Assembly (NCBI GenBank): GCA_039028155.1
Contig: JBCCIS010000025.1
Location: 1 to 64,000 of the forward strand
Source: Pseudomonadota bacterium
GTDB lineage: Bacteria > Pseudomonadota > Alphaproteobacteria > SP197
Length of the DNA: 64,000 nucleotides
Reading direction: 5' to 3'
The first letter of the stretch is position 1. Each line of letters starts with the position of its first letter. A program made the translations under genes and the position numbers. The notes beneath the pieces were generated by a model. The model was given only the letters and a program-made list of their open reading frames with translations. It was not told where the DNA came from and ran no database searches. Of the stretch, positions 1 to 8,634 are shown one piece after another.

Positions 1-272
1 CCGGCGCGAAGTTGACGACGAGCCGGCTCGGCTTCGATCTCAAAGACAGGTCCTTTCTTCCCGACGCCGCAAAGATCGTCGTGCCGACGCTGCTGGTCCA
101 GAACAAGAAGGATCCATGGACCAACCTGGACATGGTCCAGGCCTACTTTGACGAACTGACCGTGGAAAAAGAGATGCGCTGGCTGGAGATCGAAAAGAAC
201 CGCTTTGCCGCCTACGATTTCATCGGCAGGCAGCCCGCTGATATCCTGTCCTGGTTCGACAAGCATGTGTAG
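1..272 (+). CDS. alpha/beta hydrolase, C-terminal fragment (5' end outside window)
   Basis: The reading frame is open to the left edge, so only about the last 90 residues are present. They contain the segment IVVPTLLVQNKKDPWTN, typical of the late beta strand and acid-residue turn (Asp in KDPW) of alpha/beta hydrolases of the dienelactone-hydrolase-like kind. The end, with DILSWFDKHV, also fits that family. The nucleophile elbow lies outside the window, so substrate and activity cannot be judged. The stop is followed after 3 bases by the next gene, which suggests co-transcription. The TTG at 12 is probably an internal leucine, not a start. Confidence 0.6.
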   Translation, partial: GAKLTTSRLGFDLKDRSFLPDAAKIVVPTLLVQNKKDPWTNLDMVQAYFDELTVEKEMRWLEIEKNRFAAYDFIGRQPADILSWFDKHV

Positions 273-275
273 GCG

Positions 276-788
276 ATGATGCGCTGGTCTATCGTGAAAT
301 GGGGCGTGCCGGCCCTGCTTGTCATCATCGTGGCCGTGGCGGTGTTTACCGAAAAGACCTTTCATGTCGAAAAGGTCATTGCGGCGCCGCCGGACGCGAT
401 CTGGGCCGTCTTGGTGGACACCAGCCGATATCCGGACTGGAACCCCGTCTTCGTCGCTGTTGCCGGTGACTATGCCGAGGGCGAGACGCTCACCAACACG
501 GTCCGTTTTCCGGATGGTTCGCGTGTCGACATGGCGGCAACCATCGAGACGCTGATCGAGCACAAGGAAATCCGGCAGACAGGCGGTGTTCCGGGTCTCC
601 TGACATTCGACCATCAGTGGCTTCTGGAGCCGGTCGACGGCGGCACAAGGGTCGTCCAGCATGAAGTGGACCGCGGACTGTGGCTTTGGTTCTGGGACTC
701 AGAGTGGATCGAGCCGTCATACGCCGATGTTCTCGACGCGCTCGCCGAACGGGTTCGGGCTCGTGACTTGCCAACCGACACAAACTAA
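276..788 (+). CDS. SRPBCC-family (START/polyketide cyclase-like) membrane-anchored protein
   Basis: A 170-residue protein with an N-terminal hydrophobic segment (about residues 8-26, rich in Val/Ile/Leu), probably an uncleaved anchor, followed by a SRPBCC fold. The pattern VEKVIAAPPDAIWAVLVD then SRYPDWNPVF is the standard first strand and helix of polyketide-cyclase/dehydrase-type lipid-binding domains. Such domains bind hydrophobic ligands in a deep pocket; no catalytic residue can be assigned. It starts 3 bases after the hydrolase stop, so the two probably form an operon. ATG codons at 276 and 279 are both possible starts. Confidence 0.75.
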   Translation: MMRWSIVKWGVPALLVIIVAVAVFTEKTFHVEKVIAAPPDAIWAVLVDTSRYPDWNPVFVAVAGDYAEGETLTNTVRFPDGSRVDMAATIETLIEHKEIRQTGGVPGLLTFDHQWLLEPVDGGTRVVQHEVDRGLWLWFWDSEWIEPSYADVLDALAERVRARDLPTDTN

Positions 789-855
789 GAGCCGACGTTA
801 AGTCGCCTTGTTCAGCGGCACCGTCTTGCGATCGTCCCCGGCACGTCGCGATGAT

Positions 856-1959
856 CTAGCCGGCGAGCCGCGCGGCGATGGTCTCTACGGAGTCTTTCCC
901 CGTTATCGCATCGGCCATGTCCTGGCCGGTCAACGCGCCGAACTTGAAACCATGACCGGAACAGGCCGAGACAACCAAGACACGATCGATCTGTTCGAGA
1001 AAGAACGTCGAACGGGGCGCGAGGGTCCAGTAGTTCGCCTGTGCCCAGAGGATGCGGAACCGGTCGGCACCCTTGAAGTGCCCGACATAGCCGTTCAGGA
1101 GGGCTTGCGCCTCGGCAGGGGTTACCGTCCGGTTACTGTCGTCAGGGTCTGTCGAGCCCAGAGCGCCATTCCCGAGCTTCATGGGCAGGCCCTCGATGGC
1201 GGGCATGCCCCACAGAATGGTGTCGCCGCCGAGGTCGGCCCAGCAGGGTGCGTTGGTCCACGCCTGTTGGATGTCGGCCGGCGGTTCGACGTAAGCGATG
1301 ATGCTGCGCACCGGCGCGAGAGGGACAGAGACGTCTGGAACCAGTTTGGCGGTCTCGACACCGGCGCACACGAGAACCCTATCGGCTTCCAGGATTTCAC
1401 CTGACGCGAGCGTCACGCGACCAGCGAATACATCGACAGAGGCGACGGGAGAGTGTTCGCGCACCGCTGTGCCGTTTTCGCGTAGCCACTCAACCAGATC
1501 GATCATGACTCGATCTGCTCTGAGAGCGCCGCCGTCAGACATAACGGCATAGGCAATGCCATCGACTTCCACAAACGGAAAACGTTTGGCGATCTCGCCG
1601 GGGTCGTCGATCCGCTCAAAGGGCAAGCCCAAACGTTCCATGGTCTCGCGGGAGAGATCCGTATAGTCGCCGGGCTCACGGCAGACGGCGAGTGTGCCCG
1701 TATCCGCGAAGTAGCGCTCGGACGGCTGGCGCAGGTCGCGCCACATCGCATGCCATGCGGCATACGCGTCGCCCATGCGCGCGCAGTACCCTGCATCTTC
1801 GCCATAAAGAGACCGGATGAGCCGATGATGATCGCTGGAGGAGGCCAGGTGATAGGGGATCGCGCCGCGTTCGACCAGTGTCACGTCGACCTGGCGTTTG
1901 CGGAGCGCGTAAGCCGCCGACAAACCAACAATGCCCGCACCGACAACGATCGTGTGCAT
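856..1959 (-). CDS. NAD(P)/FAD-dependent oxidoreductase (DAO family, sarcosine-oxidase-like)
   Basis: A 367-residue flavoprotein. The N-terminus carries the Rossmann motif VVGAGIVGLSAAYALRKR and the following acidic strand end (VERG) that binds FAD ribose. A C-terminal segment with CSGHGFKFG is typical of D-amino-acid-oxidase/sarcosine-oxidase family members, where a Cys near the C-terminus may hold flavin. It probably oxidises a secondary or N-methylated amine. I chose the ATG at 1959 because GGGGAGGG lies at ribosome-binding distance and the Rossmann strand begins at once; the frame is open 33 bases further upstream. It is transcribed toward the SRPBCC gene (convergent). Confidence 0.82.
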   Translation of the reverse strand: MHTIVVGAGIVGLSAAYALRKRQVDVTLVERGAIPYHLASSSDHHRLIRSLYGEDAGYCARMGDAYAAWHAMWRDLRQPSERYFADTGTLAVCREPGDYTDLSRETMERLGLPFERIDDPGEIAKRFPFVEVDGIAYAVMSDGGALRADRVMIDLVEWLRENGTAVREHSPVASVDVFAGRVTLASGEILEADRVLVCAGVETAKLVPDVSVPLAPVRSIIAYVEPPADIQQAWTNAPCWADLGGDTILWGMPAIEGLPMKLGNGALGSTDPDDSNRTVTPAEAQALLNGYVGHFKGADRFRILWAQANYWTLAPRSTFFLEQIDRVLVVSACSGHGFKFGALTGQDMADAITGKDSVETIAARLAG

Positions 1960-2268
1960 TGATGTCAGCCCTCCCCATACACACCGCGACACGGATGATG
2001 GACATCTTCGTGTGCTCGCGGGCTTTCGGTTTCAAACGTGGTCTCCTTGAAGCCAAGAAAGACATCAAGGAGAGAGAAAGTGTCATGTGGTGACACAAGG
2101 CTAACAAAGTGCGTGTGTTGTCGAAACCAGAAAGACCACTAGGTGCCTGCTAAGCCATCCCTTCGGCCGCCTTTCGGCGATGCATGAAGCCGGTTGCAGT
2201 CGACACACCATCTGGCGCATGGTCACCGGCGCGTCTAATCCATCACCGACATTGTTGAGGAATTTCGT
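1960..2268. other. 309-base intergenic region between divergent genes, with two inverted repeats
   Basis: No convincing gene. It separates the FAD oxidoreductase (minus) from the thioesterase (plus) and should hold both promoters. Two palindromes are visible: TCTCCTTGA at 2042-2050 with its exact reverse complement at 2065-2073, and GTGTCA at 2080-2085 with TGACAC at 2091-2096. Either could be a regulator site. No confident -35/-10 pair was recognised. Confidence 0.5.
2042..2073. repeat. 9-bp inverted repeat (possible operator)
   Basis: Arms TCTCCTTGA (2042-2050) and TCAAGGAGA (2065-2073) are exact complements separated by 14 bases. It lies about 85 bases upstream of the minus-strand FAD oxidoreductase start. 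The dyad length and spacing would suit a dimeric regulator, but no regulator gene is adjacent, so function is inferred only from position. Confidence 0.4.
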
Positions 2269-2757
2269 ATGAGTGTACCGGCACCCTTCGCCGAGTTCTG
2301 CGCCACCGTTCAACCGGACTGGGTCGATCACAACGGGCACATGGGGATCCGTTCATACACCCATGTTTTCGACCAGGCCGTGACAGCGTTCTATCAGTAT
2401 CTCGGTTTGACGAGGGAGGCGCTGAAGGTGCGGGGCCACACGATCTTCGCGTTGCAGGAGACGTCGTGGTTCCGCCGTGAGGTGATGCTGGGCGATCCCC
2501 TGCTGGTGACATCGCAACTGGTCGACTGCGACCACAATAAACTCGTCACCTTTCATCACATGCACCAGACACGCGATGACTACGTGGCCGCGCTTTATGA
2601 GATAATCGAGATTCAGATCGACATGGAACAACGCAGATCGGCTGTATTCCCCGACGCGACGCGCCAGCACATGGAAACGGTGCACGCGGCCCACGAGAAA
2701 CTGGGCCGCCCACCGGAATCGGGCCAGGGAGTCGGTATCAAGCGAAAGCCCGGTTAG
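2269..2757 (+). CDS. acyl-CoA thioesterase, hot-dog (4HBT) fold
   Basis: A 162-residue single-domain hot-dog protein. The N-terminal PDWVDHNGHMG (residues 16-26) matches the Asp/Asn-x-x-x-His-hot-dog active-site helix of 4-hydroxybenzoyl-CoA thioesterase-type enzymes. The following FDQAVTAFYQYLGLTR and WFRREVMLGDPL segments match the central helix and strand. Related thioesterases are often found near carnitine or betaine catabolism, but no such genes are next to it here, so the acyl group is unknown. Its TAG stop overlaps the left arm of the palindromic repeat at 2756. Confidence 0.8.
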   Translation: MSVPAPFAEFCATVQPDWVDHNGHMGIRSYTHVFDQAVTAFYQYLGLTREALKVRGHTIFALQETSWFRREVMLGDPLLVTSQLVDCDHNKLVTFHHMHQTRDDYVAALYEIIEIQIDMEQRRSAVFPDATRQHMETVHAAHEKLGRPPESGQGVGIKRKPG

Positions 2758-2817
2758 AGCGGATCATGGTTAAGTGGGGGCGCCGCGCGCTTCCACTTAA
2801 CCATGTGAATCCGCTCT
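2756..2817. repeat. palindromic intergenic repeat with AGAGCGGAT ends (copy 1)
   Basis: Outer arms AGAGCGGAT (2756-2764) and ATCCGCTCT (2809-2817) enclose an inner pair ATGGTTAAGTGG (2766-2777) / CCACTTAACCAT (2793-2804), so the whole unit can fold into one long hairpin. The left arm begins inside the thioesterase stop codon. The same outer arms with different inner palindromes occur at 9653-9714 and 9728-9789; half copies are at 2830-2838 and 3636-3644. It could also terminate transcription, but there is no T tract. Confidence 0.8.
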
Positions 2818-2902
2818 TCATCTATGAGTAGAGCAGATTCACATGCCTCGGCTCCCTCGCGAAGCGATGCCATCAAAGCAGGAACTACTCTAGAATGCCG
2901 TT

Positions 2903-3634
2903 ATGACGTACTGTGTGGGCATCCTTCTTGATGACGGTCTGGTTTTGGCGGCCGATTCCAGAACCAATGCCGGCGTTGACCAGATTGCGCTTGCCCGCAA
3001 GCTGACATTCTTCCATCGCGAAGGCGACCGCGTGCTCGGTCTGATGTCGTCAGGCAATCTGGCGACGACACAGGCCGTCGTGACGATGCTGCAGCAGGAG
3101 TGTGACGATTGCGAAGGACCGACCATGATGTCGGTCAAGACGCTGTTCGATGCCGCGCAACTGGTGGGTGACACGCTGAGGAAGGTTCTGGCGCGCGACG
3201 CCAGCTATGTCCAACCCTATGGCGACCCAAACGCCAGTTTCATTCTAGGCGGGCAGATCGCCGGTGAGTCCCACCGGCTGTTCGAGATCTACGCCGCCGG
3301 AAACTTTGTCGAGGCGAGCGACGATACGCCGTTTCTGCAGATCGGTGAGACGAAGTACGGCAAACCGATCCTGGTGCGCATGATCCGCCACGACACCAAT
3401 CTGGTGGATGCCTGCAAGTGTGCCGTGCTGTCGATGGACGCGACGATCCGCAGCAACCTCTCGGTCGCGCCGCCGATCGATCTTCTGTGCTATCGCAAGG
3501 ACACGCTGATGCCTGAGACCTATCGGCGTATCGAGGCCGACGACGCCTATCTGATCAGCTTGCGGGAGGGCTACAGCACCGGTCTCGGCGAGCTCTTCCA
3601 CGACTTGCCGCAACCACCATGGCTAACGTCATAG
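2903..3634 (+). CDS. Anbu (bacterial proteasome-related peptidase)
   Basis: A 243-residue protein of the Anbu branch of Ntn-hydrolases, related to HslV and proteasome beta subunits. The start MTYCVGILLDDGLVLAADSR puts the catalytic Thr directly after the initiator Met; counting that Thr as 1, Asp17 and the Lys in ARKLTFF complete the proteasome-type active site. Anbu forms open-ring or helical assemblies in the cytosol. In many genomes it lies with a transglutaminase-like protein, an alpha-E protein and an ATP-grasp protein; none of these is adjacent here. The physiological substrate is not known. Confidence 0.9.
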   Translation: MTYCVGILLDDGLVLAADSRTNAGVDQIALARKLTFFHREGDRVLGLMSSGNLATTQAVVTMLQQECDDCEGPTMMSVKTLFDAAQLVGDTLRKVLARDASYVQPYGDPNASFILGGQIAGESHRLFEIYAAGNFVEASDDTPFLQIGETKYGKPILVRMIRHDTNLVDACKCAVLSMDATIRSNLSVAPPIDLLCYRKDTLMPETYRRIEADDAYLISLREGYSTGLGELFHDLPQPPWLTS

Positions 3635-3644
3635 CAGAGCGGAT

Positions 3645-4592
3645 CTAGGTGTTGTTGGGCCGCTTCGTTGCGGCGTCGGCCATCTCGCCAACACGATCGG
3701 GCGTCGCAACGGCCGCCATATCACCCCAGCGAAGCCATTCGATTTTGTCGGCCGCTGCGTCGAGTTCCGCGTTGGTGCGCTCGGCGACGCCGTCGCGATC
3801 GCCTTCCAGAAGCCGATGCGGATTGTCACCGTCGACAAAACCCAAATAGGGGCCGCCGAAGTCATAGCCGATCAGCCGTTGCAGTCGCTCCGGGTAGTCT
3901 CTCGCGACCTCCGGCGGGTTGGCGAGATACTGGTTTTCTTCCTGGCGCAACCAGCCCAAGGAATACTGCAGCGCCATGCCGGTGCGCGTGCTGTTGCCCC
4001 TGTTGGGACCGCCACCGTGATAGAGGCCACCGGTGTAGATCAGGGCCGAGCCGGCCGGCATTTCGGCGCTGACTACTTCGTCGGTGAAGGGTACGCGATC
4101 GTGCTCCCACATGTGGCTGCCCGGCGCGATCTGTGTGCCGCCATTCTCCGCGGTAAAGTCGGAAAGCGCCCACATGACGGGCATGACCATCGGCGGGTGT
4201 GGATGGAGCAGGGGATAGAGCACGCCGTCGCGGTGCAGGGTCTGCCCCTCGGCACCCGGTTCCAGGTGCATGACGCCCGAAAAGTTAAGCTGATAGCGGG
4301 CGCAATGGGGCAGCAGCAGACTGTCGCACAGCGCCATGACTGTCGGATGGATGACCATCTCTTGCGCCGCCTTCGAACGGCGAAACAGGCTGCCGAGCCG
4401 TTTGGTGCGCAGGCCTAGAAACTCGGTGCTGCCGAAGGGTGCGGCCTCGATCTGCGGGGCCAGCTCGGCAAGCGCGCGCGTGGTCAGGTCCGGCGCCAGA
4501 TCCTCGATAACGATATAGCCGTGTTCCAGAAGCGCCTCGGCCATGGCATCGTGGGCCAGGTCCGGCGCTACGACGTTCAGGTTGCCTGCCAT
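3645..4592 (-). CDS. phytanoyl-CoA dioxygenase (PhyH) family protein
   Basis: A 315-residue Fe(II)/2-oxoglutarate-dependent oxygenase. The facial triad is visible as His120-x-Asp122 in TLHRDGVLY and a distal His192 in YHGGGPNRG, with Arg203 in a position to bind 2-oxoglutarate. APGSHMWEHDR is the conserved loop of the PhyH family. These enzymes hydroxylate diverse small molecules or lipids; the substrate cannot be read from sequence. The stop is next to a half copy of the AGAGCGGAT repeat. It is divergent from the cinA-like gene. Confidence 0.85.
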   Translation of the reverse strand: MAGNLNVVAPDLAHDAMAEALLEHGYIVIEDLAPDLTTRALAELAPQIEAAPFGSTEFLGLRTKRLGSLFRRSKAAQEMVIHPTVMALCDSLLLPHCARYQLNFSGVMHLEPGAEGQTLHRDGVLYPLLHPHPPMVMPVMWALSDFTAENGGTQIAPGSHMWEHDRVPFTDEVVSAEMPAGSALIYTGGLYHGGGPNRGNSTRTGMALQYSLGWLRQEENQYLANPPEVARDYPERLQRLIGYDFGGPYLGFVDGDNPHRLLEGDRDGVAERTNAELDAAADKIEWLRWGDMAAVATPDRVGEMADAATKRPNNT

Positions 4593-4663
4593 GCTGGGTC
4601 TCCATCGTCGTCGGGTCGATGGTTCAGTATATCTCCGTTCTTCTGTTCTGCGAGGTAGCTTCT

Positions 4664-5860
4664 ATGCGTTGTGAGGTCGTTGCCATCGGCACTGAGCTGC
4701 TGTTGGGCCAAATTGTCGACAGCAACTCGTCGTGGATCGGCGAGCAACTCGCTTTGGCCGGCATCGATTGCCACTTCCAGGTCAAGGTCGGAGACAATCC
4801 CGAGCGTATCGCATTCTGCCTTCGCCAGGCGCTTGATCGCGCCGATGCGGTCATTTGCTGCGGCGGCCTGGGCCCGACGCAAGACGACATCACCCGAGAC
4901 GTCATCGCCGACGTCATGGGTGTCGCGCTCATGCGTGACGAGGCGATCGTGGATAAGATCCGCGCGATGTTCGAGGCGCGTGGCCGGGTGATGACGGACA
5001 ACAACAAACGCCAGGCTGATGTGCCGGAAGGCGCGTCCGTGATCGCCGAGATGCCGGGCACCGCCCCGGGCCTGGTCTGTCCGGTGGGCGACAAGGTGAT
5101 CTACGCGGTCCCGGGCGTTCCCTATGAAATGCATGAGATGATGGAGGGCACCATCCTGCCCGACCTCAGACGACGCAGCGGCGAGACCGCGGTGATCCGC
5201 AGCCGCATTCTGAAGACATGGGGCATGAGCGAATCCGGTCTGGCCGAAACGCTGGAGCCCCATCTCGACAAGCTCGACGAGACTGGCCACGCGACCATCG
5301 CCTTTCAGGCAAGCGGTATCGAAGGGCTCAAGGTCCGGCTGACTGTCAAGGCGGCTGACGAGGCCGCGGCCGATGCCGTCTTGTCAGCCGAGGAAGCGTT
5401 AGTCAGGGAGGCGCTGGGCGACATTATCTTCGCGGTAGACGACGAGACGATGGAGTCGGTCGTGCTGCAGAGGCTGCGTCGTCGCGGCGAAACGCTCGCA
5501 CTTCACGAAAGCCTGACAGGCGGCTTGATGGCAACCCGCATGACAGCGGTCGACCCGAAACTTGCGGTCTTCGCCGGATCACTTGCCAAGGGCGTGCAGG
5601 ACCATGTGGCGCAGGAGGATGATGCGATTGCCATGGCGGAGGAGGCCCGCGCGCATTTTGGTGCGGCCTATGGCCTTGCCGCCGTGACGCCCAGCCATCA
5701 CGACGACTTCGCGCCCGGCACCGTGTTCGCGGCGATCGCCTCGTCTGCGGGCGGCTGGGCGACGACCGTCGCGCTGCCCGGCGACCGGCGCCGCCTGCGC
5801 AACTACGCGGTCATCAGCGCGTTGGAATTCCTGCGCAAGAGCCTCGCCAGAGACACCTGA
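4664..5860 (+). CDS. cinA: CinA-family protein (MoaB-like domain plus diverged C-terminal amidase-like domain)
   Basis: A 398-residue protein. The N-terminal domain is clear: EVVAIGTELLLGQIVDSNSSWIG, then CCGGLGPTQDDITRDVI and NNNKRQADVPEGA, matching the MoaB/COG1058 domain. The C-terminal third retains the HESLTGGLMAT segment of the nicotinamide-nucleotide amidase domain, but the usual AESCTGG, GAVSE and TGIAGPxG blocks are altered or missing. Amidase activity is therefore doubtful. ATG 4664 is chosen because GAGG precedes it and the conserved domain begins there; an upstream in-frame start at 4619 adds only unconserved sequence. Confidence 0.85.
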   Translation: MRCEVVAIGTELLLGQIVDSNSSWIGEQLALAGIDCHFQVKVGDNPERIAFCLRQALDRADAVICCGGLGPTQDDITRDVIADVMGVALMRDEAIVDKIRAMFEARGRVMTDNNKRQADVPEGASVIAEMPGTAPGLVCPVGDKVIYAVPGVPYEMHEMMEGTILPDLRRRSGETAVIRSRILKTWGMSESGLAETLEPHLDKLDETGHATIAFQASGIEGLKVRLTVKAADEAAADAVLSAEEALVREALGDIIFAVDDETMESVVLQRLRRRGETLALHESLTGGLMATRMTAVDPKLAVFAGSLAKGVQDHVAQEDDAIAMAEEARAHFGAAYGLAAVTPSHHDDFAPGTVFAAIASSAGGWATTVALPGDRRRLRNYAVISALEFLRKSLARDT

Positions 5861-5938
5861 ACCGATACCTTCCCAAGACGTCGCTGGTGATGTGACAATG
5901 GTGGTGTTCGTGTTGCTCTTACTCCTTGGAAGCCCTTC

Positions 5939-7378
5939 ATGAATCTCGGTGAGTATGCGTCCTATGACGCCATGGGGTTGGCCGATCTGGTCCGCCGCGG
6001 CGAAATCACGCCGGCGGAACTGGAGGCCCTCGCCCGCCAGGCGATCGATGCGGTCAACCCCGAGATCAACGCGGTAATCGGCGACGTGCCGAGCGCGTTG
6101 GCTGCCGCGGAAACCGGGACCGAGGCGTCGTTTCACGGTGTCCCGTTTCTGCTCAAGGACCTTGGTCACGGGTATCAGGGCGTTGCCTGCGACATGGGTA
6201 GTCGCATGGGCGAGGGATTTGTGACGCCGCGTGAAAGCGAACTGGCGCGCCGATTTCGTGCCAGCGGCGTCGTCGCGGTCGGACGCACCAACACGCCGGA
6301 GTTCGGCCTGAGCGGCACCACCGAGCCGCTTCTGCATGGCCCGAGCCGAAACCCATGGGACCTCAGTGTTTCGTCGGGCGGGTCGAGCGGCGGCGCCTCA
6401 GCGGCGATTGCGGCAGGCATCGTGCCCATGGCCCATGGCAGCGATGCCGGCGGTTCGATCCGCATTCCCGCCGGTTGGACGGGACTGGTCGGACTCAAGC
6501 CGTCGCGAGGTTTGGTGCCGAAGGGGCCTGACGCCAGCGACGCGACCGTGTGGCTTTCCATGCATTTCGTCCTGTCGCGCTCGGTGCGCGATTCCGCCGC
6601 CATGCTGGATGCCATGGCCGGTCCCGGACCCGGTGATTATGTCGCCGTTAACCGCCCCGATCCCGGCTATTTGGAGATGATGAAGCGTCCGCCCCAGGGT
6701 CTTCGCATCGCTCTTTGCCGGCAACTGCCCGGTGACATGGTCACCGCACCTGAGTGCATCGCGGCGGTCGAGGCGACCGCGCGCCTTTGTGAGGAGCTCG
6801 GCCATCATGTCGAGGAAGCGGTACCCGACATCGACGTTCTGACAACCCATCGTATCGGTTACGAGCTCTTCTTGTCGCGCGTGGCCGCGCTGATAAGCGG
6901 CCTCGAAAGCTCGATGGGCCGCAAGCCCGGGCCGGACGTTCTGGAAGCCATGACACTGGCCGCCATCGAGGCCGGCAACGACATGACCATGGAGCGCCTT
7001 TTCAACGCCCTGAAGGAGATGGAGGCGATGACGGTCACGCTGGATCGTTTCATGGCCGACTACGACATCCTGCTGATGCCCGCCGTAACCGGCGCGCCGT
7101 TCGAAATCGGTTATGCCAACCCCGATCGCGAGCGACCCTATGGTCCGGCCTATTGGCAGGACGAGATGCCATACTTTGCGATCAGTCCCATGCACAACAT
7201 CACTGGCCTGCCTGCACTGGCCATCCCGTCCATCTGGCACGAGGACAGGCTGCCGCTTGGCAGTCAGCTTGGCGGAGCGAAAAACGCCGATGGCCTGTTG
7301 TTCGCCCTCGCCGCGCAGATCGAAGAGGCGTCGTCGTGGCAGGGTCGTACACCACCGGTTCACGTGAGCCGCGCATGA
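5939..7378 (+). CDS. amidase signature family enzyme
   Basis: A 479-residue amidase with the complete Ser-cisSer-Lys triad: Lys73 in PFLLKD, Ser149 in SSGGSSGG, and nucleophile Ser173 in GSDAGGSIRIP. Such enzymes hydrolyse carboxamides, aryl acylamides or carbamates in the cytosol; the substrate is unknown. It is the first gene of a three-gene operon: its TGA overlaps the ATG of the next gene (ATGA at 7375), and the third gene follows after 3 bases. That context suggests hydrolysis of an amide whose amino-acid part is then oxidised. Confidence 0.9.
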   Translation: MNLGEYASYDAMGLADLVRRGEITPAELEALARQAIDAVNPEINAVIGDVPSALAAAETGTEASFHGVPFLLKDLGHGYQGVACDMGSRMGEGFVTPRESELARRFRASGVVAVGRTNTPEFGLSGTTEPLLHGPSRNPWDLSVSSGGSSGGASAAIAAGIVPMAHGSDAGGSIRIPAGWTGLVGLKPSRGLVPKGPDASDATVWLSMHFVLSRSVRDSAAMLDAMAGPGPGDYVAVNRPDPGYLEMMKRPPQGLRIALCRQLPGDMVTAPECIAAVEATARLCEELGHHVEEAVPDIDVLTTHRIGYELFLSRVAALISGLESSMGRKPGPDVLEAMTLAAIEAGNDMTMERLFNALKEMEAMTVTLDRFMADYDILLMPAVTGAPFEIGYANPDRERPYGPAYWQDEMPYFAISPMHNITGLPALAIPSIWHEDRLPLGSQLGGAKNADGLLFALAAQIEEASSWQGRTPPVHVSRA

Positions 7379-8631
7379 CCGAGAATTCGGACGTCACCAT
7401 CATCGGCGCCGGCATTGTCGGTGTTTGCGCCGGTCTCTTCCTGCAGCGCGACGGGCTGACAGTCACCATCGTCGACCGAGTCGAGCCCGGCATGTCATGC
7501 TCGTTTGGTAACGCCGGCATGATCTGCACAACGGATTCGGCGATACCCTTGCCATCGTTCGGTGTCCTGCGCGACCTCCCGCACATGCTGTTCGATAGCA
7601 GCAGTCCGCTCATCATTCGCTGGCGTTACCTGCCGCGTCTGGCGCCGTGGCTCTTCCACTTCATGCGTGCGGCGCCCCATGACCGCCGCATGGCTGGCGC
7701 CCGTGCGCTCTATGACCTGTTGGATGGTACGACCGCCGCCTATGACGAGCTGGCGGCCAACAGTCCGGTCACGTCGCTGATACGGCGCAACGGCATGCTG
7801 TTGGTCTATGAAACCGATGAGGGTTTTGCTGGTGATGCCAAGGTGCGCGGCATCCTGACAAGTATGGGCGCGACACTTGAGGAATTGGGCGCCGACGAAC
7901 TGCGTCAGATGGAGCCGGTGCTGACCCCGAAGCTGAAGCACGCGACCTATCTGCCGCAGAGCTACAGCACTGTGAACCCCTATAAGCTGACGCGCGGTCT
8001 GGCCGACGACTTTGTCGCCAATGGCGGCACGATCGTTCAGGCCGAGGTCACCGGCCTGCAGCACGGCAACGGCAAGGTGACGGCGTTGGAAACCGACCAG
8101 GACGACATCGCCGTCAATCGGCTTGTCGTCGCCGCGGGCGCCTGGTCGGCGCGGGTCGCCAAGATGATGGGCCTGAAGGTCTTGCTGGATACCGAGCGCG
8201 GCTATCACACGGTGTTCCATGGCATCGACACCGGTCTGACGCGGCCGGTGCTGCACGGCGAGCGTCATTGCGGCATCAACCAGATGGACGACGGCATCCG
8301 CTTTGCCGGGACGGTCGAGCTGGCGAGCGTCGACGCGCCGGAAAACCTGGCGCGCGCCGACAACGTCTATCAGCTTGGTCGCACCGTCTTTCGCGACCTC
8401 GACCCGTCGGCGGCGACGGAAACGACGCGCTGGATGGGCTGCCGTCCGACCATGCCGGACTATCTGCCGGCGCTGGGCGCGGCGTCGGGTTTCAACAACG
8501 TCTGGTTCGACTTTGGGCACCAGCACCTGGGGCTCACTATGGCGGCGCGCAGCGGCCAGATCGTCGCCGATCTGATCGCCGGCCGCGATCCCGGCCTTGA
8601 TCTCACACCGTTCCGCGCCGACCGGTTCTAG
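7375..8631 (+). CDS. FAD-dependent oxidoreductase, D-amino-acid dehydrogenase (DadA)-like
   Basis: A 418-residue flavoenzyme. The N-terminus has the Rossmann motif TIIGAGIVGVCAGLFLQRDG and the acidic IVDRVEPG; the segment MSCSFGNAGMI after it is typical of DadA-type D-amino-acid dehydrogenases, and the C-terminal WFDFGHQHLGLTMAA matches their conserved flavin-contact region. Expected reaction: oxidation of an amino acid to the 2-oxo acid with electrons passing to the respiratory chain. ATG at 7375 overlaps the amidase stop, arguing for translational coupling and against the longer in-frame extension upstream. Confidence 0.87.
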   Translation: MTENSDVTIIGAGIVGVCAGLFLQRDGLTVTIVDRVEPGMSCSFGNAGMICTTDSAIPLPSFGVLRDLPHMLFDSSSPLIIRWRYLPRLAPWLFHFMRAAPHDRRMAGARALYDLLDGTTAAYDELAANSPVTSLIRRNGMLLVYETDEGFAGDAKVRGILTSMGATLEELGADELRQMEPVLTPKLKHATYLPQSYSTVNPYKLTRGLADDFVANGGTIVQAEVTGLQHGNGKVTALETDQDDIAVNRLVVAAGAWSARVAKMMGLKVLLDTERGYHTVFHGIDTGLTRPVLHGERHCGINQMDDGIRFAGTVELASVDAPENLARADNVYQLGRTVFRDLDPSAATETTRWMGCRPTMPDYLPALGAASGFNNVWFDFGHQHLGLTMAARSGQIVADLIAGRDPGLDLTPFRADRF

Positions 8632-8634
8632 GGC

